From positions 36,560-100,559 of the forward strand of contig CAZIXF010000011.1 in assembly GCA_964543195.1 (NCBI GenBank): 64,000 nucleotides of DNA, given 5' to 3'. This DNA is from JAGTVG01 sp964543195. Its GTDB lineage: Bacteria; Bacteroidota; Bacteroidia; Cytophagales; Cyclobacteriaceae. Below are positions 43,870 to 52,910 of the stretch, piece by piece (positions within the stretch are counted from its first letter, which is position 1; every line of letters starts with the position of its first letter). The notes below the pieces were generated by a model that ran no database searches, was not told where the DNA came from, and worked only from the letters and a program-made list of their open reading frames with translations. A program made the translations under genes and the position numbers.

Positions 43870-46380
43870 CTAAACAGGATCGACATTAAAAACAATTTTC
43901 CCTCCCTTAAAATCCTTTTTACTTAACACGGCCGTCCGGGTATCGGTGAGCAGTTTTTTAATATATCCCAGGTTGATCTTATCCCGTTCTATTTTAATAA
44001 GGATATGATTGAGGAATTCATTCCTGATTTTTGCGATCAGTGGCTGTTCCGGACCCAGCATACGTTGCCGGCCAATACCCTCCCCGATCTCATGGGCGAA
44101 AACATGGGCTATCTGGCTGGATTTATCCTTATCTTTGTGTTTTGCTATTACTTCAATTATTCTGGTATAGGGAGGATAGTTATATTTTTTCCTTTCCGAC
44201 AGTTCCGTTGAAGCCATACCGTTATAATCATTCCTCAGGATGTATTCGAACAAAGCATGTTCGGGTGTTGACGTCTGGATGATCACCAGGCCCCTGTCTT
44301 TTCTTCTGCCGGCCCGTCCGCTAACCTGTGTGATCATCTGAAAGGATTTTTCCGTGGATCGGAAATCGGGAAAATTCAACATCCTGTCTGCATCCATGAC
44401 CCCCACAAGGGTTACGCGGCTGAAGTCGAGCCCTTTGGTGATCATTTGGGTGCCAATCAGAATATCCGTACTGCCCGTGTCAAAACCCTGGATGATCTGC
44501 TGGTAACTGTACCGGCTGCGTGTAGTATCCAGATCCATCCGTTTTATCCGGGCATCGGGCAGATAGATCTTCAGATCATCTTCAATTTTTTCTGTCCCAA
44601 AACCTACCGTCCGGATCCTTGTGGAACCGCAGGCTGCACAGGTAGCCGGTATATTGGATTTATAGCCGCAATAATGGCATCTGAGGTCATCGCTGTACAT
44701 ATGATAGGTAAGTGAAACGGCACATTGCTGGCATTCGGGTATCCAGCCGCAATCGTCACAGATAATGAAAGGTGAATACCCCCTCCGGTTCTGGAACAAT
44801 AAAGCCTGTTTGTTTTCACCCAGAACAGCCTCGAGTTCATTCAACAGCACGGAAGAAAAATTGCTCTTCAGGCTTTTGTTTTTACGTTCCTGCCTCATGT
44901 TTACCAGCTTTATCTCAGGCAATATTGCTTCGCCATAACGCTTTTCGAGGCCTACATATCCATATTTACCGGATCTGGCCTGGAAAAAACTTTCCAGGGA
45001 AGGTGTAGCTGAGCCCAGAAGTGTCTTGGCCCGGTGGATTTTACCCAGATAAAGGGCCACGTCCCTGGCATGATACCTGGGTGCAGGCTCATGTTGTTTG
45101 AAGGAGGTTTCCTGTTCCTCATCGATGATGATAAGACCCAGGTTGTCAAAAGGCAAAAATACAGCCGATCTTACTCCCACAATGAACTGAAAACGCCCTG
45201 AGAGGAGGCCTTTCCATACCTCCACACGTTCGTTATCGGAATATTTTGAATGGTATACGCCCATGTTATCACCAAAAACCCTGAGCAATCGTTCCACGAT
45301 CTGGGTGGTCAAGGCAATCTCAGGAAGCAGATACAAAACCTGATTCCCCTGATCCAGTTGTTCCCTGATCAGTTCGACATAGATCTCTGTCTTGCCACTT
45401 CCCGTGATCCCATGCAGAAGCAAAGCCTCTTTTTCAATCCACTGGTCCGTAATGTTTTTCCCGGCTTCCTGCTGTATTTCACTCAATACGATACCTTCCT
45501 GTCGCTTTTGAGGCAGGACGAACCGGGGCACATTCACCTCGAATTCTTCAAGCACCCCATTTTTCTTAAGGGTATTGTAGGAAGAAGCGGAAAGCCCCTG
45601 CTGTATCAGCTCATTCCTGGCTATTCCCTTTTCATTGGCTGAAGGATCTTCATAAACATTGACAAGCTGGAGATACCTTAATAATACATCCAACTGTTTG
45701 GGTTGTTTTTCAAGCTCATTGAACAAATCTTCCAGCTTGCCCTCTTCTTCAAGGTAATCGTTGATGATACGGACTCTCTTTTCTTTTTTGGGCTTATATT
45801 GTTCCCGGATCTCTTCATAGATGATTACGGCCTGTTTGTTGATGAGGGATTTCAGTACATGATATATATTATTTATATTCAGTGTTTTAGCAGCCTGTGG
45901 ATAAGTCAGGGATTTGCCGAATTCAAGAGATTTGATCAGCTCAAGCTCCTTGTCACTGAATGCCAGCTCGCTTTCCTCCGGGTTGAATTCAGGATGCAGT
46001 TGTATTTTCGATTCGCTGGATAACTTCAATCCTGTAGGCACGCCTGCATTCATGACCTCTCCCAGGGTGCACATATAATACTCGGCCATCCACTGAAATA
46101 ACCTTCTTTGTTCCTCGGTAACCACCGCTTCTTCATCAATGGTATCGAAGAGATAGCGTGCTTTATAGACCTCCGGAACTTTGGAATGAATATGCCATAC
46201 GAGGCCAGTAAGGATTTTCCTGCCAAACTGGACGATCACCCTGTGTCCTATGGATGTCTGTTCAAGCAGGTGCCCGGGTATTTTATAAGTAAAAAGTTTG
46301 GGAATGGGAACCGGCAACAACACATCCGCATAGATTGTTTCTGCCTTAATATCTTCCGTATTTATGGACGACCGTTCCAC
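43870..46380 (-). CDS. priA: Primosomal protein N' (PriA helicase)
   Basis: 836 residues, superfamily 2 DNA helicase that restarts stalled replication forks. The N-terminal 3'-end-binding and winged-helix domains (about 1-290) precede the helicase. Walker A is HGITGSGKTEIY (about 328), motif II reads IIDEEQETSFKQ where E. coli has DEEH, and the Zn-binding region has CDDCGWIPECQQC then CHYCGY and CAACGS (about 545-590). Motif V/VI include TQMITKGLDFSRV and QVSGRAGR. All expected motifs are present apart from the Gln in motif II. It follows the DUF255 gene directly, in the same operon. Confidence 0.97.
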   Translation of the reverse strand: MERSSINTEDIKAETIYADVLLPVPIPKLFTYKIPGHLLEQTSIGHRVIVQFGRKILTGLVWHIHSKVPEVYKARYLFDTIDEEAVVTEEQRRLFQWMAEYYMCTLGEVMNAGVPTGLKLSSESKIQLHPEFNPEESELAFSDKELELIKSLEFGKSLTYPQAAKTLNINNIYHVLKSLINKQAVIIYEEIREQYKPKKEKRVRIINDYLEEEGKLEDLFNELEKQPKQLDVLLRYLQLVNVYEDPSANEKGIARNELIQQGLSASSYNTLKKNGVLEEFEVNVPRFVLPQKRQEGIVLSEIQQEAGKNITDQWIEKEALLLHGITGSGKTEIYVELIREQLDQGNQVLYLLPEIALTTQIVERLLRVFGDNMGVYHSKYSDNERVEVWKGLLSGRFQFIVGVRSAVFLPFDNLGLIIIDEEQETSFKQHEPAPRYHARDVALYLGKIHRAKTLLGSATPSLESFFQARSGKYGYVGLEKRYGEAILPEIKLVNMRQERKNKSLKSNFSSVLLNELEAVLGENKQALLFQNRRGYSPFIICDDCGWIPECQQCAVSLTYHMYSDDLRCHYCGYKSNIPATCAACGSTRIRTVGFGTEKIEDDLKIYLPDARIKRMDLDTTRSRYSYQQIIQGFDTGSTDILIGTQMITKGLDFSRVTLVGVMDADRMLNFPDFRSTEKSFQMITQVSGRAGRRKDRGLVIIQTSTPEHALFEYILRNDYNGMASTELSERKKYNYPPYTRIIEVIAKHKDKDKSSQIAHVFAHEIGEGIGRQRMLGPEQPLIAKIRNEFLNHILIKIERDKINLGYIKKLLTDTRTAVLSKKDFKGGKIVFNVDPV

Positions 46381-48408
46381 CTATACCATTAATTTGAGTG
46401 CTTCTTCCGATGAACTGACCGGCCTTTTACATGTTTTGTCGTAACATACAAAAATACGGGTTCCATCTGTTGCCTTTTTATCTTTTAACAAGGGAAGTCC
46501 GGACGATGATATGGTTCCGCAAAACAACCGGTTCGGATAATAATGAGATGCCAGTTCTTTTCTGATTTTTTTTGCCTCCTTGCCCACCACAGCGATCTCG
46601 GCGAAAGGGTTGGACAACATAAGGTAGAACTGGCCCCAGTTCGAAAGATACCTGGGTTCCTGAATTAATATTTTAGATATCCGGCTGATCATATTTTCAG
46701 CCCGGTCTGTATAATCTTTGTTATACATAACAGCCCCCAGCACAAACAGGTTCTTTGCCATGGCAGAATTTGAACCCGGGATCACATTGTCGAATATCTC
46801 CTTTTTTCTTGAGATAAGAGGTGTTGAAATATCATCGGTATAAAAGAACATCTCTTCTCTTGTATCATAAAAATGGTCATTGACAAATTTGGTGAGCTCG
46901 TTGGCTTCCCTGAGCCATTTTTCATCGAAATCAGCCTGATACAGGGATAAAAAGGCCTTTATTACAAATGCATAATCTTCAAGATACCCGGAAACAGGAT
47001 TTTTGCTTCCGGCTGGGGTCCTGTAAAGTCGGCCATCCTTAATATGGTCCCTGACCAGATAGTTGGCATTGGTCAGTGCAAATTCCAGGAATTTTTGGTC
47101 TCCGAATGCGTCATAGGCATCCAATAATCCGGAAAGCATTAGACCGTTCCACCCGGCAAGAATTTTATTGTCAAGCCCGGGCCTGACCCTCCTTTTTCTT
47201 CTCTCAAGAAGCTGGTTTTTGATCATTGTGTACTTTTCTTTTGCTTCTTCCAGGCTTATGTCAAACTTATCAGCTATTTTTTCATATCCGTACCTTCTTG
47301 TCAGTATATTTTTCCCCTCTTCAAAGTTACCTTCTGTGGTGACATTGAAGTATTCGTTCCAGAATTCCGGATCATCATCACCGGCCACTTCTACAAACTC
47401 AGCTTTTGTCCATACATAAAATTTACCCTCTTCCCCTTCCGAATCGGCGTCCAGGGCAGAATAAAAACCTCCCGGGGGGCTGCGGAGTTCCCGTTCCACA
47501 AATTCTATGGTGTCGTAAACCACCTCCCTGAACAACTCTTTGCCCGTCTGCTGAAACGCTTCCGAATAAAGACTTATCAATTGTCCGTTATCATAAAGCA
47601 TTTTTTCGAAATGAGGCACAAGCCAGCCGGCGTCCACGGAATAACGTGCAAAACCTCCTCCGATCTGATCATAAATTCCACCTCTTGCCATTTTTACCAG
47701 CGTAAAGATCACATGGCTTCTGATATCCTGCTGTCCGGTGAAACCAGAAGCCCGGAGCAGATATTTCCATAAAGAAGGCATCGGGAATTTAGGTGCCTGC
47801 TGGAATCCGCCGTTGACCGCATCAAAATGCTGTTCAAGGTCTTTCAGAGAAGGAATGACCTCCTCATTACGCCAGGATTTTTCCTCGGGTGCCAGCTCAA
47901 ACTTCGCTATTTCGCTTCTGCCGATATGTTCGGTTAGCCTTTCGGCAGAATTTATCAGTTCTTTCCTTTTGGTTGAATAGGTATTGACCACATTTTTCAA
48001 TAACTGTAACCAGGACTGGGGAGGGAAATAGGTGCCGCCATAAAAGGGTTTCTGGTCGGGAGTAAGGAACACGTTCAATGGCCAGCCGCCATTGATCCCC
48101 ATGGCCTGAACCGCATCCATATAGATCTGGTCCACATCAGGGCGTTCCTCCCGGTCCACCTTAATATTTACGAAATGCTGATTCATGTAACCGGCTATCT
48201 CCCTGCTTTCAAAACATTCATGTTCCATTACGTGGCACCAGTGACAGGCAGAATATCCTATTGAAACGATAATGGGTTTATCTTCATCCACGGCTTTCTC
48301 GAGCGCTTCTTTTCCCCATGGGTACCAGTCTACCGGATTATAGGCATGCTGCAGCAGATAGGGGCTCTCCTCATGGATTAACCGATTGGTATTTTTCTCA
48401 TTTTTCAT
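46381..48408 (-). CDS. Thioredoxin-domain protein of the DUF255/YyaL family
   Basis: 675 residues. The N-terminal thioredoxin-like domain (about 1-165) has the family signature SPYLLQHAYNPVDWYPWG and the motif YSACHWCHVM (CHWC, about residue 54). The rest is an (alpha/alpha)6 barrel related to N-acylglucosamine 2-epimerases, with repeats such as DQIGGGFARYSVDAGW and HFEKMLYDNGQL. Homologues include human SPATA20 and B. subtilis YyaL; the biochemical role is unclear, perhaps redox-linked. No signal peptide. It overlaps the GSCFA gene by four bases (ATGA) and is followed at once by priA. Confidence 0.93.
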   Translation of the reverse strand: MKNEKNTNRLIHEESPYLLQHAYNPVDWYPWGKEALEKAVDEDKPIIVSIGYSACHWCHVMEHECFESREIAGYMNQHFVNIKVDREERPDVDQIYMDAVQAMGINGGWPLNVFLTPDQKPFYGGTYFPPQSWLQLLKNVVNTYSTKRKELINSAERLTEHIGRSEIAKFELAPEEKSWRNEEVIPSLKDLEQHFDAVNGGFQQAPKFPMPSLWKYLLRASGFTGQQDIRSHVIFTLVKMARGGIYDQIGGGFARYSVDAGWLVPHFEKMLYDNGQLISLYSEAFQQTGKELFREVVYDTIEFVERELRSPPGGFYSALDADSEGEEGKFYVWTKAEFVEVAGDDDPEFWNEYFNVTTEGNFEEGKNILTRRYGYEKIADKFDISLEEAKEKYTMIKNQLLERRKRRVRPGLDNKILAGWNGLMLSGLLDAYDAFGDQKFLEFALTNANYLVRDHIKDGRLYRTPAGSKNPVSGYLEDYAFVIKAFLSLYQADFDEKWLREANELTKFVNDHFYDTREEMFFYTDDISTPLISRKKEIFDNVIPGSNSAMAKNLFVLGAVMYNKDYTDRAENMISRISKILIQEPRYLSNWGQFYLMLSNPFAEIAVVGKEAKKIRKELASHYYPNRLFCGTISSSGLPLLKDKKATDGTRIFVCYDKTCKRPVSSSEEALKLMV

Positions 48409-49376
48409 AGGCGTTGATCTTCCAGTATCTTCAATTCTTCGCTGATATCGACCCGGCCTTCAAATTGCCTCAGTCTGGTGATGGTATTATCGATGAACTG
48501 CTGATGTTCTCTGGAAGCCGGATTAAACGGCTTATGACTCACAGCTTTTATTATTTTATCCCATTCAACAATGAATTTCCGGGTCTCTTCATCAAAATAG
48601 ACATTTTTAAACTTTTCCCAAACATAATCGACCGCCACTTCATCGGGATGAACCAGGTCAGGTTTGAAAAACCGGTAATCGCGCAGGTCGTCGAGGATGA
48701 TTTCATAGGAGGGGAAGTACTCGATGTGGCTGTAATTATCGCACAAGAGGTGTACGGCCAGCCTGAGGATAGATTTGCTTACGCTGTTCCTTATGAGGGT
48801 GCTGCGGACATGCCTGACCGGGCTTACGGTGAATATGATCTTTACGTCTTTATTGATGGTGGTCAGTTTGCGGTAAAACCGGTCGAAAGAATCAAGGATC
48901 TCATCGGGGGTCAGTAGTCTTTCTTCGAATTCTGGAGATGGGATTTTATGGCAGTTGGCGACAATATCATTATATTTATTATGTTTGAATACGATGGATG
49001 TGCCCAGTGTAACAATCAATACCTTTGCTTTAAGAAGTTTCTTACGACTTTGTGCATAAGCATCGATCAGTTTTTTTTCGAGTTCCTGACGGGTAGTAGC
49101 CGAAATGTCGGAATGTGCATCAAAGTGGCGGAATATACCCTGGTTTTCAATGATCCCTCCGGTATCATCCAAATTTTCTGAAAGTGAATTTTTTAATAAT
49201 TTAAATATGGAGTATGGGTTATAAATAATGCCAAAAGGACTGGTTTGTATATCAAATTTATAGGCCCGGAATTTCCTGCCAATATTTTCGGTGAAACAGG
49301 ATCCGATCATATAAACCACATCTTTCAGGGAAATGTTGATATCGGATGGTTGCGGTATGATTTCAGTACGAAACAT
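48405..49376 (-). CDS. GSCFA-domain protein
   Basis: 323 residues. The family name motif is visible as YMIGSCFTENIGRKF (about 25-39), and the SGNH-hydrolase-like core includes VTLGTSIVF (about 125) and TVSPVRHVRST (about 207). GSCFA proteins are Bacteroidota and proteobacterial homologues of SGNH hydrolases such as acyl/pectin esterases; activity here is unproven. The last about 60 residues are charged and helical. It is the first gene of the GSCFA-DUF255-priA unit. The terminator at 49404-49437 lies just before its start and separates it from the ribosomal genes. Confidence 0.88.
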   Translation of the reverse strand: MFRTEIIPQPSDINISLKDVVYMIGSCFTENIGRKFRAYKFDIQTSPFGIIYNPYSIFKLLKNSLSENLDDTGGIIENQGIFRHFDAHSDISATTRQELEKKLIDAYAQSRKKLLKAKVLIVTLGTSIVFKHNKYNDIVANCHKIPSPEFEERLLTPDEILDSFDRFYRKLTTINKDVKIIFTVSPVRHVRSTLIRNSVSKSILRLAVHLLCDNYSHIEYFPSYEIILDDLRDYRFFKPDLVHPDEVAVDYVWEKFKNVYFDEETRKFIVEWDKIIKAVSHKPFNPASREHQQFIDNTITRLRQFEGRVDISEELKILEDQRL

Positions 49377-49403
49377 AATAATAAAATTACCACAGTTCTA
49401 AAT

Positions 49404-49437
49404 AAAAAAGCGTTTCAAAGGAATGAAACGCTTTTTT
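49404..49437 (-). terminator. Strong bidirectional-type terminator after rplI
   Basis: A perfect 13-base stem: AAAAAAGCGTTTC (49404-49416), loop AAAGGAAT, then GAAACGCTTTTTT (49425-49437). The A-run and T-run flank the stem, so it can work on either strand. It ends the rpsF-rpsR-rplI operon, 23 bases past the rplI stop, before GSCFA begins at 49376. Confidence 0.92.
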
Positions 49438-49459
49438 ATTATAAATAAATAATTCTTTG

Positions 49460-49903
49460 CTATTCTGCAACCACTTTGAAAGGTAATTCTTTTTTTACCT
49501 CTTTGTGAAGATCGATTGTAACTGTGTATTCACCTACATTTTTTACCTCTGAATTGAAGGAGATCTTCTTTCTGTCGATATCGATTCCTTTTTCCTTGAG
49601 GGTATCGGCGATCTGTAAAGTGGTAATGGCGCCAAAGATTTTACCGCTTTCACCTACTTTTGCGCCAATTTCCAGATCCACACCTTCCAGTTTTTCGGCA
49701 AGTTCTTCCGCATCCTGCTTGATCTTTTCAGCCTTATGCGCTGCCTGCCTCACATTTTCCCGGATCATTTTTTTGTTGGATTCATTGGCTATGATGGCCA
49801 TACCCTGTGGTATGAGCCAGTTTCTGCCGTATCCGGGTTTCACCTTGACGATATCATCCTTATAGCCAAGATTTTCGACATCCTGCGTTAATATTACTTC
49901 CAT
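49460..49903 (-). CDS. rplI: 50S ribosomal protein bL9
   Basis: 147 residues, normal length. The N-terminal domain has the L9 signature region EVILTQDVENLGYKDDIV and VKPGYGRNWLIPQGMA (residues 2-36), joined by the long helix (QAAHKAEKIKQDAEEL) to the C-terminal domain (about 75-147) with AITTLQIADTLKEKG. Binds 23S rRNA domain V near the L1 stalk. Last gene of the rpsF operon, followed by a strong terminator. Confidence 0.98.
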   Translation of the reverse strand: MEVILTQDVENLGYKDDIVKVKPGYGRNWLIPQGMAIIANESNKKMIRENVRQAAHKAEKIKQDAEELAEKLEGVDLEIGAKVGESGKIFGAITTLQIADTLKEKGIDIDRKKISFNSEVKNVGEYTVTIDLHKEVKKELPFKVVAE

Positions 49904-49921
49904 AATCTGTTAATCCGGTTT

Positions 49922-50173
49922 TTATTTCAATGAATCAGTCACGTAAGGCAACAAGGCAAGATGCCTGGCTCTTTTTACCGCCTGGGCTACTTTTTTCTGA
50001 TACTTGACACTGGTGCCTGTGATCCTTCGTGGAAGGATCTTACCCTGGTCGTTAACAAATTTCAACAGGAAATTGGCATCCTTGTAGTCGATATACTTGA
50101 TACCGTTCTTTTTGAACCGGCAGTATTTTTTCTTGTTTTCTTCTCTGTTAAGGGGTTCGTTTTGAAGTGTCAT
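49922..50173 (-). CDS. rpsR: 30S ribosomal protein bS18
   Basis: 83 residues. The characteristic YIDYKDANFLLKFVND and QGKILPRRITGTS segments are present, then the basic KKVAQAVKRARHLALLPY end that binds 16S rRNA. It pairs with bS6 on the 30S platform. It overlaps rpsF by four bases (ATGA), so translation is coupled and stoichiometric production of S6 and S18 is favoured. Confidence 0.98.
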   Translation of the reverse strand: MTLQNEPLNREENKKKYCRFKKNGIKYIDYKDANFLLKFVNDQGKILPRRITGTSVKYQKKVAQAVKRARHLALLPYVTDSLK

Positions 50174-50541
50174 GCGCTTTGTTCCTCCTTGGTTTCAGTT
50201 TTTTTGTTGAATTCTCCTTTGCGACGCCTTTCGTTATATACCACGGCGTGTTTGTCAAGGGTTATGGTCAGATGCCGTAAAACCCGTTCATCCCTCCGGT
50301 ATTCCAGGTCCAAAGCGTTGATGGTTTTTGGAGTTGCCTTGAATTCAAACATATTGAAAAAGCCGGTGGATTTATGCTGAATGGGATAGGCCAGCTTTTT
50401 CAGGCCCCATATCTCTTCATTGATGATCTCAGCTTTGTTATCCAGCAGCACCTGTTTGAATTTTTCAACAGCATCCTTCATCTGAGCTTCAGATAAAACG
50501 GGATTTAAAATGAATACTGTTTCGTAATTTTTCAATTCCAT
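50170..50541 (-). CDS. rpsF: 30S ribosomal protein bS6
   Basis: 123 residues, ferredoxin-like fold that docks on bS18. N-terminal ELKNYETVFILNPVLSEAQ and the YPIQHKSTGFFNMFEF strand region are typical. The C-terminal about 20 residues are basic then acidic (RRKGEFNKKTETKEEQ), a usual tail. First gene of the rpsF-rpsR-rplI operon. The predicted start of transcription is only about 22 bases before the ATG, so there is little room for the S6:S18 leader element described in other bacteria. Confidence 0.97.
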   Translation of the reverse strand: MELKNYETVFILNPVLSEAQMKDAVEKFKQVLLDNKAEIINEEIWGLKKLAYPIQHKSTGFFNMFEFKATPKTINALDLEYRRDERVLRHLTITLDKHAVVYNERRRKGEFNKKTETKEEQSA

Positions 50542-50569
50542 ATTATTTTTTTTACTAAAATAAGGACCG

Positions 50570-50599
50570 CAAAGATACTACTTTATATCTTTTTACCAA
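50570..50599 (-). promoter_or_regulatory. Promoter of the rpsF operon
   Basis: On the minus strand TTG (complement of CAA at 50597-50599), a 19-base spacer, then TATCTTTG (complement of CAAAGATA at 50570-50577). This matches the Bacteroidota consensus closely. Transcription would begin near 50563. Confidence 0.8.
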
Positions 50600-50634
50600 A
50601 GTGACGAAAGATTATTGCCCGGTATAATTAATGT

Positions 50635-51543
50635 TTATTTTACCAGGAAGGCTTTTCGTCCCATCAGGTAATCTTCCGTATAGATCTCCAGCTCGTATCG
50701 ACCGGGAGCCCACTCGCTTCCCTTATCGTAATCAAAGACAAGCTGTTGCCGGGTATTATCGAATAAGATCTGCTGTTTGGCCGTAAAAAACTGTTCCTTA
50801 CCTTTGAACATGAAAGTGCCCGATCCGGTAGCCACGTCGAAAAGCACATTATCATCGGGTCCAACGATCCTGATCATAATTTCTTTTCCTTCAATGGGAG
50901 CAATTTCATTTTCCGCAATATTGAACTCTATCCGGATCTTATCGATAAACCTTGATTTGAATTCTTCCTCCCTGAGCCTTCCCCTGCTGTTTACGGCATA
51001 GATCCGGATATTTTCGGCTTTCAGCCGTTCCGCGACCTCCATCTGTTCCTGAAGTTCCTCACGGGTTTGTTTTTCCTGGCTCAGTGTGGCTTTCAGCTCA
51101 TTCTGCTCACTTTTGAGCTCTATGTTTTCTTCTGCCAGCACCTCATTGACGGATCTCAGTTTTTCAATTTCCTGGTCTTTCAGGATGAGCAGTTCCTGGT
51201 ATCCGTCCACCTTGTTCTGGAGCCGGCTCAATTGCCTTTCAGTATAACGTTTGTTCTCAAGAAGGTTTTCCTTTTCTTCTTCCAGTTCTGCCACAGCTTT
51301 TTCAAGGTCCTCTACATTGCCACCCAGCTCTCTGATCTCTGTCATCCGCTCCTGCATCTCATGTTCGAGAATAGTGATCTCTTCCTTCGCCTGTTCTATC
51401 TGAGCATTGTAGCGCCTGTCTGAACGGATCTTGATGAATAAGTTCACTCCCTGTACGACTACCAGCACGATGATCACGGCTATAATGATATCCTTCCAGT
51501 ATCTCTTTTTCTCTTTCTTCGGTTGTTCTGTATCGTTTGTCAT
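50635..51543 (-). CDS. Membrane-anchored coiled-coil protein with C-terminal beta domain
   Basis: 302 residues. One N-terminal membrane helix (about residues 18-38, IIIAVIIVLVVVQGVNLF), a long coiled coil (about 40-185, heptads such as EKAVAELEEEKENLLENK), then a beta-rich domain (about 195-302) with EIMIRIVGPDDNVLFDV and PGRYELEIYTEDYLMG, which looks immunoglobulin-like. I know of similar Bacteroidota proteins annotated only as hypothetical or SMC-like; the architecture points to an envelope structural or scaffold role facing the periplasm. It has no SMC ATPase. Function unknown. Confidence 0.8.
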   Translation of the reverse strand: MTNDTEQPKKEKKRYWKDIIIAVIIVLVVVQGVNLFIKIRSDRRYNAQIEQAKEEITILEHEMQERMTEIRELGGNVEDLEKAVAELEEEKENLLENKRYTERQLSRLQNKVDGYQELLILKDQEIEKLRSVNEVLAEENIELKSEQNELKATLSQEKQTREELQEQMEVAERLKAENIRIYAVNSRGRLREEEFKSRFIDKIRIEFNIAENEIAPIEGKEIMIRIVGPDDNVLFDVATGSGTFMFKGKEQFFTAKQQILFDNTRQQLVFDYDKGSEWAPGRYELEIYTEDYLMGRKAFLVK

Positions 51544-51636
51544 TTCTTGGAAATATTAAAAAATTCGCTACAAAATTATTTCATAATTAGGTAATTATTG
51601 ACAATTATATTAAGAAAATGCAATTAATTTTGATTT

Positions 51637-52422
51637 TCAGCAGGACAACCGGTAATAGCCGGAAGGTATATCTTCCCCATGAATGATAATTCCAAGCTGA
51701 AAGAGGTCCAGGCATAGATTTTTGTCATTTTCCCTGCATATTTTCTCCCAGGCCCTGGTCATTTCTTCCGACCAGTAAATATCGTCAAAGATCACAATAG
51801 CCCCTTCTGGCAAACCGGGTTTGATCAGGTCATACCATGTAGTGGTTGCACTGAAAGTATGATTTGCATCAATAAAGATAAGGTCAATCGGGGCCATTTT
51901 TTTCAACAATGAAGGTAGTGTCTGTTCAATATTGCCCCGTATTAATTGTATCTTGCGGGCATTCATACGCTTAAAGTTTTCTTCTGCGATATTTGCGAGG
52001 GGCTCATTTCCTTCGAAGGTCCATACCTTTTTTACAGACCCGGCAGCCGCAAGGTATAGTGTGGTAAGGCCCATGGATGTGCCCAGTTCCACGATATTCC
52101 GGCACTGAAAATAGTCTGCCAGACTATGCAGGATTTTAGCATATTTAATCCTGGTTAAGCCTTTGCGGGTAATTGCTGATAACCGGGATGCCTTCTTCCC
52201 TTTGATTCTGCTGGGTGCACCCAGGTTATTCATAACGATCCGGCGATCATCTTTTTTAAGGGATCGGCGGAGTGCTTCTACAGCCTCTAAAGCCGGTTTA
52301 TGGCGTGCCGCTTTGATTGCTTCATTATAAAACCGGTACAAAAAGGGGCTGTGGATCGAATATTCATTGATTTCGAGCAGCTTATAGATAAAAAAATGTT
52401 TTGCGGTATGAAAAAATGTCAC
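51637..52422 (-). CDS. SAM-dependent O-methyltransferase-like protein
   Basis: 261 residues. A class I SAM methyltransferase core (about 105-230): motif I VELGTSMGLTTLYLAA, FEGNEPLANIAEENF, and DLIFIDANHTFSATTT with the acidic and His residues typical of Methyltransf_24/catechol O-methyltransferase relatives. The first about 90 residues (with YSIHSPFLYRFYNEAIKAA) are helical and unlike most O-methyltransferases but common in Bacteroidota homologues. Substrate unknown. It starts two bases after the apaG stop. Confidence 0.83.
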   Translation of the reverse strand: MTFFHTAKHFFIYKLLEINEYSIHSPFLYRFYNEAIKAARHKPALEAVEALRRSLKKDDRRIVMNNLGAPSRIKGKKASRLSAITRKGLTRIKYAKILHSLADYFQCRNIVELGTSMGLTTLYLAAAGSVKKVWTFEGNEPLANIAEENFKRMNARKIQLIRGNIEQTLPSLLKKMAPIDLIFIDANHTFSATTTWYDLIKPGLPEGAIVIFDDIYWSEEMTRAWEKICRENDKNLCLDLFQLGIIIHGEDIPSGYYRLSC

Positions 52423-52424
52423 GA

Positions 52425-52820
52425 TTAATTCTGCCGAAGAGGGGCAACCATTGTAAATTCCGGAATGATCACCCTGAATTTTTTTCCGTCAACTATTCTT
52501 TCCATCAGGTAACTTCCATGCATTTTGCCTATTCCGGAATTGAGTTGGCAGCCCGACACATAACGGTGGGATTCACCGGGTTCGAGCACGGGTTTCTGGC
52601 CAACCACGCCTTCTCCTTCCACCTCTTTTAACGGAAAGGCTGCATCGTACACGTACCAATGCCTTCTTTGCAACTGGATGGTGTATTCCGAATTATTTTC
52701 AATATGGATCTTATAGGTGAAAACATAATGGAATTTTTCCGGGGAAGAATATCCCGGCTGGTATTCCGTCGTAACACTTACTCTGACACCTTCCGTGATT
52801 TCAGTTACCATATTGGCCAT
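52425..52820 (-). CDS. apaG: ApaG domain protein
   Basis: 131 residues from the ATG at 52820, which gives the normal ApaG length; an in-frame ATG upstream at 52895 would add an unusual Lys/Leu-rich 25-residue tail. The beta-sandwich shows TEGVRVSVTTEYQ, FTYKIHIENNSEYTIQLQRRHW, the phosphate-binding-like GEGVVGQKPVLEPGE and the late GKMHGSYLME. ApaG binds pyrophosphate and metal ions; its cellular role is unsettled (the E. coli gene is near apaH). Divergent from ung, 90 bases apart. Confidence 0.93.
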   Translation of the reverse strand: MANMVTEITEGVRVSVTTEYQPGYSSPEKFHYVFTYKIHIENNSEYTIQLQRRHWYVYDAAFPLKEVEGEGVVGQKPVLEPGESHRYVSGCQLNSGIGKMHGSYLMERIVDGKKFRVIIPEFTMVAPLRQN

Positions 52821-52910
52821 ATTAAAATTATCTGGCTTCTTTTCAATCTTTAAAATTAATAGTTTTAGTTTTAATTTTATGAAAATTGATTCCAAAAAAG
52901 CATAAAATTT

